64,000 bases of DNA, from contig JACTNC010000045.1 of assembly GCA_014584295.1 (NCBI GenBank), forward strand, positions 101,632 through 165,631, written 5' to 3'. Of the stretch, positions 7,849 through 18,567 are shown piece by piece. The position numbers were made by a program, and so were the translations under genes. Position 1 is the stretch's first letter, and every line of letters begins with the position of its first letter. The stretch is from Verrucomicrobiota bacterium. GTDB lineage: Bacteria > Verrucomicrobiota > Verrucomicrobiia > Opitutales > Opitutaceae. The notes under the pieces were generated by a model. The model was not told the DNA's origin. It made no database searches and was given only the letters and a program-made list of their open reading frames with translations.

Positions 7849-9288
7849 ATGGCCTTACGACTCTTCGACTCAATGCAGCGAGAGCTTCGCGAGCTCCGGC
7901 AGCCGGATCCCGCAAAGCCGGGGGACCTTTTTACGTTCTACAACTGTGGACCTACTGTCTACGCGCCGGCGCACATCGGAAATTTTCGCACGTTTCTCGT
8001 AAATGACGTCCTCCGTCGCATGCTCGAACTCGAGTTCGGTGCTGACCGGATCAAGCATGTGCGCAACCTGACTGACGTCGACGACCGCACCATCGCGCAG
8101 GCGCAAAAAGAGGGCCGCCCCCTCGCGGAGATCACGCGCAAATGGACGGAAATCTTTCACCACGATTGCGCGGCGCTCAACTGCCTGCCCCCGCACGTCG
8201 AGCCCACTGCGACAGGACACATTCGCGAACAGGTGAACATGATCGAGGTGCTGATGGAAAAGGGAAATGCCTACCGCGCGCCCGATGGATCCGTTTATTT
8301 CAGGGTCAGCTCCTTTGCCGACTACGGCAGGCTTTCCCGCATAAAGGAGCGGGAACTCAAGGTCACCAACACGCTTGCCGACGCCGACCACAAGGACGAC
8401 TTGAGCGACTTCGCGCTCTGGAAGGCCTACAAGCCCTCGGAGGATGGCGATGTCAAGTGGACGGGTCCGCGTGGCGCGGAGCCAGGCCGTCCCGGTTGGC
8501 ACATCGAGTGCAGCGCCATGAGCAAGAAACACCTCGGTGACACCATCGATCTGCATACCGGCGGAGTGGATCTGCTCTTTCCCCACCACGAAAACGAAAT
8601 CGCCCAAAGCCAATGCTGCAACGGCACGACCTTCGCGCGGCATTGGTACCACAGCGAACATCTGCTCGTGAACGGCACCACCATGAGCAAGAGCAAGGGC
8701 AACTTCTTCACGCTCTCCGATCTCACCGCTAAGGGCTATTCGCCGATGGCCATCCGCCTCGCCCTGCTCTCGGGGCACCCGCGCAAGCAACTGAATTTTA
8801 CCCTCGATTCACTTCACGCCGCCGAGAGTGCACTCAGGAAACTTCAGTCACTCGCGGACAGAACGATTGCCTCCGCGGGAAAAACCACGGCCGATTTCTA
8901 CAATGCGGCTGAAATCCTTCGACATCGCGCCGCCCCCGAACTCGCATCGCGCGGCCTTTCGAGCCTGCGCGAGGATCTCAACACTCCAGGAGCCCTGGGA
9001 GAACTGTTTTCAGAGCGGACGTCTCTCGATTCAGGTCGCGACGACTCCCCGATCGGCGAATTCCGGAGCCTCGCACGAATCATCTATGCACTTGGCTTGA
9101 ACCTCCATCCGGCCACAGCATCGACCGCAGAGGCCCCAGCAGCCGTCAGGCAACTGGCCGAACAGCGCTGGGCTGCCAAGGTTGCACGCGATTTCAAGGC
9201 GGCGGATGCACTCCGTGCGGAAATCGCCGCGGCAGGCTGGTCGATGCTGGACCGGAAGGACGGATTCACGCTCGAACCCAAGAAGTAG
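7849..9288 (+). CDS. cysS: Cysteinyl-tRNA synthetase
   Basis: A 479-aa class I synthetase charging tRNA-Cys. The N-terminus has the zinc cysteine (YNCGPTVY) and the HIGH-type motif HIGN at residues 42-45. A second zinc-site segment reads WHIECSAM, and GGVDLLFPHHENE is typical of CysS. The KMSKS-type loop appears as TMSKSKGN near residue 278. The length is normal and the C-terminal anticodon-binding part ends WSMLDRKDGF. It lies 47 bp before thrS on the same strand, so co-transcription is likely. Confidence 0.97.
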   Translation: MALRLFDSMQRELRELRQPDPAKPGDLFTFYNCGPTVYAPAHIGNFRTFLVNDVLRRMLELEFGADRIKHVRNLTDVDDRTIAQAQKEGRPLAEITRKWTEIFHHDCAALNCLPPHVEPTATGHIREQVNMIEVLMEKGNAYRAPDGSVYFRVSSFADYGRLSRIKERELKVTNTLADADHKDDLSDFALWKAYKPSEDGDVKWTGPRGAEPGRPGWHIECSAMSKKHLGDTIDLHTGGVDLLFPHHENEIAQSQCCNGTTFARHWYHSEHLLVNGTTMSKSKGNFFTLSDLTAKGYSPMAIRLALLSGHPRKQLNFTLDSLHAAESALRKLQSLADRTIASAGKTTADFYNAAEILRHRAAPELASRGLSSLREDLNTPGALGELFSERTSLDSGRDDSPIGEFRSLARIIYALGLNLHPATASTAEAPAAVRQLAEQRWAAKVARDFKAADALRAEIAAAGWSMLDRKDGFTLEPKK

Positions 9289-9335
9289 CCGCATTTTCCT
9301 TCCGACCGCTCCCTCACCCTTTTTCCTCCCTTCAC

Positions 9336-11246
9336 ATGGCAATGTCTCCGCTCGAAGAACTGCGTCACTCCGCATCACACATCCTGGCAACCGCCGTCCT
9401 GCGCCTGTTTCCCGATGCCAAGCTCGACATCGGCCCCCCCACCGACTCCGGGTTCTACTACGACATCGATCTCGATCACAAGCTGACGCAGGACGACCTC
9501 GGCAGGATCGAAGCCGAGATGAAGAAGATTGCGGACGAGAACCAGCCATTCATTCGCAAGGAGGTCAGCCGCGCTGAAGCCATCGACATCATCCGCCAGC
9601 GCGGACAGGAACGGTACAAGCTCGGGCGTCTGGCGGACATCCCCGAGGGCGAGGCGATCTCGTTTTATCAGAACGGCGAGTTCATCGACCTTTGCGCGGG
9701 CACCCACGTCCGCTACACCTCAAAGCTGAAGGCCTTCAAGCTGCTGTCGATCGCAGGCGCCTATCACCGAGGCGACGAAAAGAACGCTCAGCTCCAGCGA
9801 ATCTACGGAACCGCATTCCCAACCAAGGAGGAACTCGCACAGCACCTCGAACGCCTGGAGCAGGCCAAGGCCCGCGATCACCGCAAACTTGGCAAGGATC
9901 TCAAGCTCTTCGTCATCGACGAGGATGTCGGACAGGGACTGATCCTCTGGACGCCCAACGGTTCGATCCTTCGCCAGGAACTCCAGAGTTTTATCGGCGA
10001 GGAGCTCCGCAAACAGGGCTACAGCCAGGTCTTCACGCCGCACATCGGCAAACTCGAACTCTACAAGACCTCCGGCCACTTCCCCTACTACAAGGATTCC
10101 CAGTTCAGCCCGGTCGTTGAAAACGAGTCGCTGGCCTCCATCATCCGCGAGGGCTGCAGTTGCGCGGACATGGTAGCGCGCCTCGATGCCGTCTCCGCCA
10201 AACTGAGGGAGACCGTCAACGCACGCTCTGGCAAGGAGGTCATCCCTGCGGACCGCGTGCTCGACGCGGACAAACTGCTCGACGGCTTCATGCTGAAGCC
10301 GATGAATTGCCCCCATCACATCAAGATCTTTGCCTCGCAGCCGCACAGTTATCGCGATCTTCCCGTGAGGCTGGCGGAGTTCGGCACGGTTTACCGCTGG
10401 GAGCAGAGCGGTGAACTCAATGGCATGACGCGCGTCCGCGGATTTACCCAGGATGACGCGCATCTCTTCTGCACGGAAGCACAGGTCGAGCAGGAGGTGC
10501 TGGGTTGCCTTTCCCTCGTCAAGATTGTCCTGACGACACTCGGCATGAGCGACTACCGCGTCCGTGTCGGACTGCGCGATCCGGACTCCAACAAGTACAC
10601 CGGCTCTCCGGAAAACTGGGACAAGGCCGAGGCTGCATGCAGGCATGCAGCGAAGACCTTGGGAGTCCCTTTCACCGAGGAGCCAGGCGAGGCCGCCTTC
10701 TACGGGCCAAAGATCGATTTTGTCGTCAAGGATGTCATCGGACGCGAATGGCAGCTCGGAACGGTTCAGGTTGATTACAATCTGCCCGTGCGCTTCGGGC
10801 TCTCCTACATCGGAGCCGACAATCAGGCTCACACGCCCGTGATGATCCACCGCGCGCCCTTCGGCTCCATGGAGCGCTTCTGCGGCGTTCTCATTGAGCA
10901 CTTCGGCGGAGACTTTCCTGCGTGGCTTGCGCCAGAGCAGGTGCGGCTCGTGCCGATCAGCGACAAGGTCATCGACTATGGTCAGAACCTGCTTCGCCAA
11001 TTGAAGGCAGCGGGCATTCGTGCCTCGCTTGATGAGCACAGCGACAAGCTCGGCGCAAAGATCCGCCGTGCCGAACTGGAAAAGGTCCCCTACACGCTCG
11101 TCCTGGGCGCAAAGGAAGCCGAATCCCAGTCCGTGAGCGTGCGCTCACGCGCGAAGGGCGACGAGGGCGTGCATGCTTTCACTGCCTTCCTCGACCGCAT
11201 CAAGACGGAGATCGCGAACAGGGCCTTGCCGGAAAAGAAAAAATGA
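9336..11246 (+). CDS. thrS: Threonyl-tRNA synthetase without TGS domain and with a core insertion
   Basis: A 636-aa class II synthetase charging tRNA-Thr. It starts directly in the editing domain (HSASH near residue 11, then CAGTH near 125), so the usual N-terminal TGS domain of about 60 residues is absent. The catalytic core has MNCPHH with the zinc cysteine, YRWEQSGELNGMTRVRGFTQDDAH (class II motif 2 region) and MIHRAPFGSMERF (motif 3). Between YYKDSQF and LKPMNCPHH there is an extra segment of about 55 residues, including SIIREGCSCADMV, that is not in E. coli ThrS. The C-terminal anticodon domain is complete. It follows cysS. Confidence 0.95.
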   Translation: MAMSPLEELRHSASHILATAVLRLFPDAKLDIGPPTDSGFYYDIDLDHKLTQDDLGRIEAEMKKIADENQPFIRKEVSRAEAIDIIRQRGQERYKLGRLADIPEGEAISFYQNGEFIDLCAGTHVRYTSKLKAFKLLSIAGAYHRGDEKNAQLQRIYGTAFPTKEELAQHLERLEQAKARDHRKLGKDLKLFVIDEDVGQGLILWTPNGSILRQELQSFIGEELRKQGYSQVFTPHIGKLELYKTSGHFPYYKDSQFSPVVENESLASIIREGCSCADMVARLDAVSAKLRETVNARSGKEVIPADRVLDADKLLDGFMLKPMNCPHHIKIFASQPHSYRDLPVRLAEFGTVYRWEQSGELNGMTRVRGFTQDDAHLFCTEAQVEQEVLGCLSLVKIVLTTLGMSDYRVRVGLRDPDSNKYTGSPENWDKAEAACRHAAKTLGVPFTEEPGEAAFYGPKIDFVVKDVIGREWQLGTVQVDYNLPVRFGLSYIGADNQAHTPVMIHRAPFGSMERFCGVLIEHFGGDFPAWLAPEQVRLVPISDKVIDYGQNLLRQLKAAGIRASLDEHSDKLGAKIRRAELEKVPYTLVLGAKEAESQSVSVRSRAKGDEGVHAFTAFLDRIKTEIANRALPEKKK

Positions 11247-11338
11247 ACCGTTGAGCGATCCGCTGGCAAAGCGGTTCCATCCCTTTCAATGCTTGATTCG
11301 GACTAGCTGCCGCTCGCTGAACATCTGTGCCGATCACC

Positions 11339-11839
11339 ATGACCGCCTGGCGCGAAGAATTGAATGCCATCATCGGTGCCCGCCACGGCGGGCAGGTGGC
11401 CAGCGTGCTGTCTCAACTGCAGGACCTCGATCTCCGGTACCCCCACATCGCCGAAATACAATATCAGCTCGCATGGACGCTCGAAAGCATGGGACGCTAT
11501 GCCGAGTCCGCAGTGCGATATGACAACGCCATCTCTTTCGGCCTGCCCCCCAATGAGCTATCAGGCGCATGGATCGGACTGAGTTCCTCACTCCGTCAGA
11601 CGGGCAACCCGAAACAGGCAGTCGACATCTTACGTCGGGCCAGAAGCCAGTTTCCAGAAAACCGAGAGATTGATGCCTTCCTGGCTCTGGCGCTCCACGC
11701 TGCCGGGCAGCATGACGAAGCCATAGTCACCGCCCTGACTGTCCTGATCGAAACTTCAGAGGATGTCGGAGTGACAGCGTATCAGCGGTCGCTTCGACAC
11801 CATTTGCGGTACCTTAGTGGGTCGGGAAACAGCTCCTAA
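11339..11839 (+). CDS. Tetratricopeptide-repeat protein
   Basis: A helical protein of about 166 aa with TPR-like pairs, for example EIQYQLAWTLESMGRYAESAVRYDNAI and LALALHAAGQHDEAI; the small-Gly-Tyr-Ala spacing is characteristic. It resembles the small group-5 TPR proteins. It should act as a protein-binding scaffold and has no signal peptide. The ATG at 11339 is chosen; an in-frame GTG lies four codons upstream. It starts about 90 bp after thrS and is convergent with glnB. Confidence 0.75.
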   Translation: MTAWREELNAIIGARHGGQVASVLSQLQDLDLRYPHIAEIQYQLAWTLESMGRYAESAVRYDNAISFGLPPNELSGAWIGLSSSLRQTGNPKQAVDILRRARSQFPENREIDAFLALALHAAGQHDEAIVTALTVLIETSEDVGVTAYQRSLRHHLRYLSGSGNSS

Positions 11840-11870
11840 TCCGATTCTTCGTCGAAAGTGGCGACCTTCT

Positions 11871-14062
<2,192 letters not shown>

Positions 14063-14110
14063 GGACGTATGAAGGGACAATCTAAGCGGGCCGGTTATGG
14101 CCCCGGCAAC

Positions 14111-15541
14111 CTAAATTCCTGACGGAAGCAGCGCCGCATCCTGCATGCCATGGATGATCTTCTTGTCTGGAGGACAGAAGGTTGCGAGTGCGCCGCTCAA
14201 CTTCGGCACACCGTCGACGACAAAATAATAGGGGCATAGGCGGAGTCGCCCAGAGGATTCAATCACGGGGTGCCCGGGTTCATTCGAATACAGCGGATGC
14301 TGCGCTCGTCGCGGCTTTCGATACTCCTGCAGGATGTGGAGATGGACCGGGGCATCCGCCATGGCGATATCCAGACCTGCCTGCCATTCCTCCCGCGAGC
14401 AGTCGCTGCCGAGGATCACGCTCCGCGCCCCCCAGGCAGTCTCGTGATAACCGGAAATCTTGATAATCAAGTCGCGCTCCTTTTGCGAAGCACCTGCAAG
14501 CTGACGCCAATCCGTCAATGCCCTGCCTCCTACCTTTGGCCCCTCCAGCACCGCGCCTGGAGGAAGGGGCACGTCATCCATCACCCATGTCCCCGGAATG
14601 ATTTGGCGAAGGAGTTTTAATGTGCGTCCGCTGAGATTCTCGGTCCAGAAGTCAGCCAGTCGGTGATGATGAAAAAGCGCAAACGACAGTTTCTCCTCCT
14701 GGAAGGCACGCATCGGCGGGGCAATGGCAACTTCTCCCGCTGCCCACGCCTCCAGGATGTACTTGGATGTGCGTATGTTTTCGAGATCGAAGAGTTCGAA
14801 GAAGCGATAGATGACGTCGATCTTCTCGGGGTTCCCCTCGACATCAAAACACAGCGTTGTGCCCAACGGGAAAATGTCATCCGGATCGAGACAGAAGACC
14901 CGCTTGCCCTGCAACTGCAACTGGTGCGCGAGCCACTCCATTTCAGGGCGATAGGTTCCCGCTTCGTCGGATACCACAAGGGCAATCAGCGGATTCCTTA
15001 CCTCTGTGCGAAGGGATGCCAGCGACGCATGAAAGTTGCTCACCATCGAGTCATTCCCGCCCAGGATGCCCGACTCCGTGGGTGCGTTAATTGGGACACC
15101 CGCCGGGCTGCCATGGGCATACAGTCGGTTGAGAAAAGCCGTGAGCCCAATGCCCCCCGGAACCGAATCCAGTTCGGTCATCACAAACCCCTCCTCCGTC
15201 AACAGCAGATCCGGACGCAACACCGTCGGAAACGCACCGCGATTCCGGGGATCCCGCCCGTGAGCGACAAGTGTTTCGGGTTTCCCCCGATCGAGGTATT
15301 CCGCCACCCAGGGCGCAAGCAGCGGTTTGTTTCGAAGGAGATTCTTTCCCGACGCGGAACGAAGATAGAGCGTCTCAAGCGCCTGATGGTATTCCAGACA
15401 CGCAGCTCCAATCTCTTCCAACTGCCTTGCCTGCTCGGGAGTCAGCTTCCATGCCATGGGCGACAACTGCCAGGTCTTCGCCTCAAAAAGCGGCTGATTG
15501 GCGAGGGCACGCTGAATCGTCTCGTGGGAAAGTTCGGGCAT
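14111..15541 (-). CDS. Uncharacterised ATP-grasp-like protein
   Basis: A 476-aa soluble protein. The segment LRPDLLLTEEGFVMTELDSVPGGIG resembles the substrate- and ATP-binding entry of glutathionylspermidine-synthase-type and related ATP-grasp ligases. The later WVMDDVPLPPG and DLIIKISGYHETAWGARSVILG segments could form the ATP-grasp core. I do not recognise a characterised family and no substrate is evident. The start MPELSHETIQ is preferred over an ATG 16 codons upstream. It lies upstream of aspS on the same strand with 48 bp between, so it could be co-transcribed with it. Confidence 0.6.
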   Translation of the reverse strand: MPELSHETIQRALANQPLFEAKTWQLSPMAWKLTPEQARQLEEIGAACLEYHQALETLYLRSASGKNLLRNKPLLAPWVAEYLDRGKPETLVAHGRDPRNRGAFPTVLRPDLLLTEEGFVMTELDSVPGGIGLTAFLNRLYAHGSPAGVPINAPTESGILGGNDSMVSNFHASLASLRTEVRNPLIALVVSDEAGTYRPEMEWLAHQLQLQGKRVFCLDPDDIFPLGTTLCFDVEGNPEKIDVIYRFFELFDLENIRTSKYILEAWAAGEVAIAPPMRAFQEEKLSFALFHHHRLADFWTENLSGRTLKLLRQIIPGTWVMDDVPLPPGAVLEGPKVGGRALTDWRQLAGASQKERDLIIKISGYHETAWGARSVILGSDCSREEWQAGLDIAMADAPVHLHILQEYRKPRRAQHPLYSNEPGHPVIESSGRLRLCPYYFVVDGVPKLSGALATFCPPDKKIIHGMQDAALLPSGI

Positions 15542-15712
15542 GGTGCGAAGGATGCGTAGGCAGGTGTCCCTAAAAATAGAACAAGCCACTCATTCCAACA
15601 GATACCCAGGTCGCATTCAATCGAAACCGGCCATAGACCTTGATCCCGATGCAGACCTCGTGCTTTCGTAATTTTCCGACAATTCCAAGATATGCCCCGC
15701 AAGCCAACTGCC

Positions 15713-17338
15713 ATGAAAATCCGCCTCATCCCCGTCTGGTTCGCATTTGGATTGCTGAGTGGATTCGCGAATCCTCCCGCCGACACGCAGCACAGGCTCG
15801 ATGAATGGGCGGGAAATCAACCTGGAGGGGCGTCGGTGGCGTGGGTTGACCAGGATGGAGAGGTTTTTTTCACCACCGGACATTTCAATGCCAATTCCTC
15901 TCCGGCGATCACCCCGGACACGTTCTTTGAAATCGGCTCGATCACCAAGGTGTTCACCGCGCTCCTCCTCGCGGAATCAGAGCGTCAGCACAAGGTGAGT
16001 CTGCTGGATCCGGTGTCCAGGTATCTCTTGCCCTCTGCCGATCCCGCACAGGAATCCCTGCAGAAGATCACGTTGTTATCGCTCGCAACGCATCAATCGG
16101 GTCTCCCCCGCCTGCCGGCCAATCTCTCAGGCGGACGGGCGTCGAGCCTTGATCCCTACGCGGACTACAATCGAAACGATCTGCTCGACGCCTTTCGCCT
16201 TCACGCCAGGAAGGCGGAAGTGGGCCGGTCCATTCTGTATTCAAATTTCGGATTCGCTGTCCTGGGCGAAGCCGTCGCCTCCGCATGGGGCGTCTCCTAT
16301 GATGCAGCCCTTCGCTATCACCTATTCACTCCACTCGGAATGAAGCAATCCCGGCTGGGTCTGCTCGGCACCCCTTCCCCCGAAGGACTCGCGACCGGGC
16401 TGAGCGGCGGCGGGCCTGTGCCCGACTGGAAATTTCAGGCATTTGCTCCCGCCGGGGCTCTGCGCAGTTCCGCCAGGGAGATGGCCCTGTTCATGAAAGC
16501 CGCACTCGAACTTGAGCCATCCCCGTTGCATGAGGCATTTGAAGCGACGTTCGCAGTCCGCGCTCCACATCCCGACACGGGCGGTGACATCGGACTGGCT
16601 TGGATGTTGTTCAAGCGAGGGTCCGATTCCTTCGCCTGGCACAATGGTGCTACCGCGGGCCACCGCTCCGTCATCGTGCTCGATCGCACGCAGAAGCGCG
16701 GCGTGCTCATACTGTCCAACCTTTCCAAGCCGCCCGAATCGCTTGCCTTCCCTCTCCTCGGGACCCCGCTTCCGGCACCCAACACCCGGATCGAAAACGC
16801 CGCCGAATACGTTGGCTTATATCCGTTGTCTCCGGCCTTTTCACTCAGGATCACTGAAAAGGACGGCTCGCTCCTGGTGCAGGGCACGGGCCAAGGCCAG
16901 CTCTCCCTTCGCCCCACCGCGGTCGACCGGTTTGCAGCAATCGGTGTGGCTGCAGAGATCGAATTTGAACGCGACGCAAACGGCGGGGTCACTGGACTGA
17001 CGCTCCACCAGAACGGGGCCCAGACAAAAGGTCCGCGGCAGGCCTTGCCGCCGCCACCCACGGAAACATCTCTGCCCGCAACGGTGCTCGCCGAGTACCC
17101 GGGAGAGTACCCGGCCAGCTATGCGTACGTTTTTCGAATCACCCTCGAGGAAGGCACCCTTTTCATCCAGGCCGCCGGTCAGCCCAAACTCCCCTTGACG
17201 GCCTCGGGCAAGGACGAGTTCTTCAGCAAGAGCATCGATCTGCGGATCTCCTTCACACGAAATGAAGGTGGAAAGGTCAATGGATTCATCCTTCGACAAG
17301 GCGGCGCGGAAGTGAAAGCCAACCGAACGGTAAACTAG
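15713..17338 (+). CDS. Exported serine hydrolase of the beta-lactamase (class C/PBP-like) family
   Basis: A 541-aa protein with an N-terminal signal sequence (residues 1-19). The SxxK motif is SITK (in EIGSITKVFTALL), the second motif is YSN (LYSNFGFAVLG) and the third is HNG (AWHNGATAGH). These are the active-site elements of class C beta-lactamases, D-aminopeptidases and esterases. After residue 350 there are two similar repeats (EYVGLYPLSP..., EYPGEYPASY...) of the beta-type domain often attached to such hydrolases. Antibiotic hydrolysis should not be assumed. It is a single gene, divergent from the ATP-grasp-like gene. Confidence 0.9.
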   Translation: MKIRLIPVWFAFGLLSGFANPPADTQHRLDEWAGNQPGGASVAWVDQDGEVFFTTGHFNANSSPAITPDTFFEIGSITKVFTALLLAESERQHKVSLLDPVSRYLLPSADPAQESLQKITLLSLATHQSGLPRLPANLSGGRASSLDPYADYNRNDLLDAFRLHARKAEVGRSILYSNFGFAVLGEAVASAWGVSYDAALRYHLFTPLGMKQSRLGLLGTPSPEGLATGLSGGGPVPDWKFQAFAPAGALRSSAREMALFMKAALELEPSPLHEAFEATFAVRAPHPDTGGDIGLAWMLFKRGSDSFAWHNGATAGHRSVIVLDRTQKRGVLILSNLSKPPESLAFPLLGTPLPAPNTRIENAAEYVGLYPLSPAFSLRITEKDGSLLVQGTGQGQLSLRPTAVDRFAAIGVAAEIEFERDANGGVTGLTLHQNGAQTKGPRQALPPPPTETSLPATVLAEYPGEYPASYAYVFRITLEEGTLFIQAAGQPKLPLTASGKDEFFSKSIDLRISFTRNEGGKVNGFILRQGGAEVKANRTVN

Positions 17339-17726
17339 CCGGAAGCCCTGCGCGCAGAACTGTATCCATCCTTCCACTACCCAGCAATTCCTCCCTCCCA
17401 ACGTTTGCGGCCGTGCTCAACTCAGGAGAAAGCGTGATCCATTCGCTATCAACGAGCATCTCACGGAATTGGTAGCTGCGGAGGGATCAATGCCTTCAGG
17501 TCGAAGCCGAGCATCGAAGCTCACCGCACCTTCTCCGCGATCAACCAGCCAAGGCCGCGCCGACCAAATGAGAGAAGCCTGCTCCCAAGATACTGCTCCG
17601 CCTGTAGTGATCATGCGGTGAAATCAATCCGCACACTTCACGGCTGGAGGGAGCAAAAGATGCGACCTTTCCCACGGCCCGAGCCGTCGCATTGACACCA
17701 CCTTTGGATGCCATCACATTGGCGGT
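17339..17726 (+). other. Intergenic region before the defence island
   Basis: About 390 bp between the serine hydrolase and the first antitoxin gene. I see no coding frame with recognisable features and no strong hairpin. It must hold the promoter of the toxin-antitoxin and restriction genes. Confidence 0.45.
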
Positions 17727-17996
17727 ATGACGCGAACGCAAATCCAACTCCCCGACGAAACCTATGCCCGCGCCAAGAAACTCTGCGAGGCGCGGGAGAT
17801 CCCCCTCGCCGAACTCGCCCGGCGCGGCATCGAATACATCCTCAGCGTGTATGCCCCGGAGCCGGACGCGAACCGCGACTGGCAGCCGCCGAAGCCACGC
17901 GACCTCGGCTGGAAGGGCCTGAGCCATGGGCAAATCAAGGCCGAAGCCCAGCTCACCAACACCGAACTCCGTCTCACCCGGCGCAGGAAGAAGTAA
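17727..17996 (+). CDS. VapB-like ribbon-helix-helix antitoxin
   Basis: An 89-aa protein starting MTRTQIQLPDETYARAKKLCEAREIPLAELARRGIEY, a clear ribbon-helix-helix DNA-binding fold (strand TRTQIQLP, then two helices). The basic, disordered C-terminus should bind the toxin. It lies 5 bp before a PIN-domain gene, forming a VapBC-type pair. RHH antitoxins repress their own operon, which may also read into the restriction genes that follow. Confidence 0.85.
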   Translation: MTRTQIQLPDETYARAKKLCEAREIPLAELARRGIEYILSVYAPEPDANRDWQPPKPRDLGWKGLSHGQIKAEAQLTNTELRLTRRRKK

Positions 17997-18001
17997 CCGC
18001 C

Positions 18002-18445
18002 ATGCTCTCGATCGACGCGAACATCCTGCTCTACGCTGCCAACTCCGCCTCGCCGTGGAATGCCGCCGCGTACGCTTGGCTGACCTCCATCCAGCGCGAG
18101 GAAAACGTGGCCATCTCCGAACTCATCCTCGCCGAGTTCTACGGCCTGCTCCGCAACCCCGCCGTGGTCAAGCACCCGCTTCCCGCCGACGACGCTGTCG
18201 AGATCATCCAGAGCTACCGCACCCATCCGCGCTGGCGCCTCATCGGCTTCCCCATCGAAAGCCGCCCGCTGCACGATGCACTCTGGCAACGTGGCCGCGC
18301 CAAGGACTTCGCCTTCCGCAAACTCTACGACGCCCGCTCCGCCCTCACCATGACCTCGCAAGGCGTCACCGAATTCGCCACCGCCAACGTGAAGGACTTC
18401 GAGGGGCTGGGTTTTCGCAAGGTGTGGAATCCGGTGTTCGAATAG
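18002..18445 (+). CDS. VapC-like PIN-domain toxin
   Basis: A 147-aa PIN-domain RNase. Asp5 lies in SIDANILLYA, the conserved Glu in SELILAEF near residue 41, a third acidic site in LYDARSALTM near residue 111, and the end matches FATANVKDFEG (usual TxNxxDF). VapC toxins cut RNA, usually tRNA or the rRNA sarcin-ricin loop. The ATG at 18002 is chosen because the long upstream extension of the frame has no homology. It pairs with the preceding RHH antitoxin and lies 122 bp before hsdR. Confidence 0.85.
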   Translation: MLSIDANILLYAANSASPWNAAAYAWLTSIQREENVAISELILAEFYGLLRNPAVVKHPLPADDAVEIIQSYRTHPRWRLIGFPIESRPLHDALWQRGRAKDFAFRKLYDARSALTMTSQGVTEFATANVKDFEGLGFRKVWNPVFE

Positions 18446-18567
18446 GATGCCCCCCCTGCACATCAACCGCCGTCCCAGCACGTCGATCGAACGATGTTGA
18501 GCTCAGCGTTGAAACAAGTCAGCAACCGCGACCACACCTGCGACTTCGCCAACAACAACTGACAGCC

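Noticed and set aside
7870..8790. A 306-codon minus-strand frame within cysS
   Set aside because: It lies wholly antisense to a complete CysS with HIGH- and KMSKS-type motifs and shows no family features.
9720..11039. A 439-codon minus-strand frame within thrS
   Set aside because: Antisense shadow of ThrS; its Leu/Ala/Asp-rich composition is a codon-bias artefact.
15713..17338. The serine hydrolase as an antibiotic-resistance beta-lactamase
   Set aside because: The motifs are those of the wider class C/PBP/esterase family with added C-terminal repeats; nothing in the sequence shows drug hydrolysis.
17926..18567. A long N-terminal extension of HsdR
   Set aside because: The frame runs across the antitoxin and toxin genes and has low-quality composition; HsdR homology begins at MPAETPEQKARREIDAKL.
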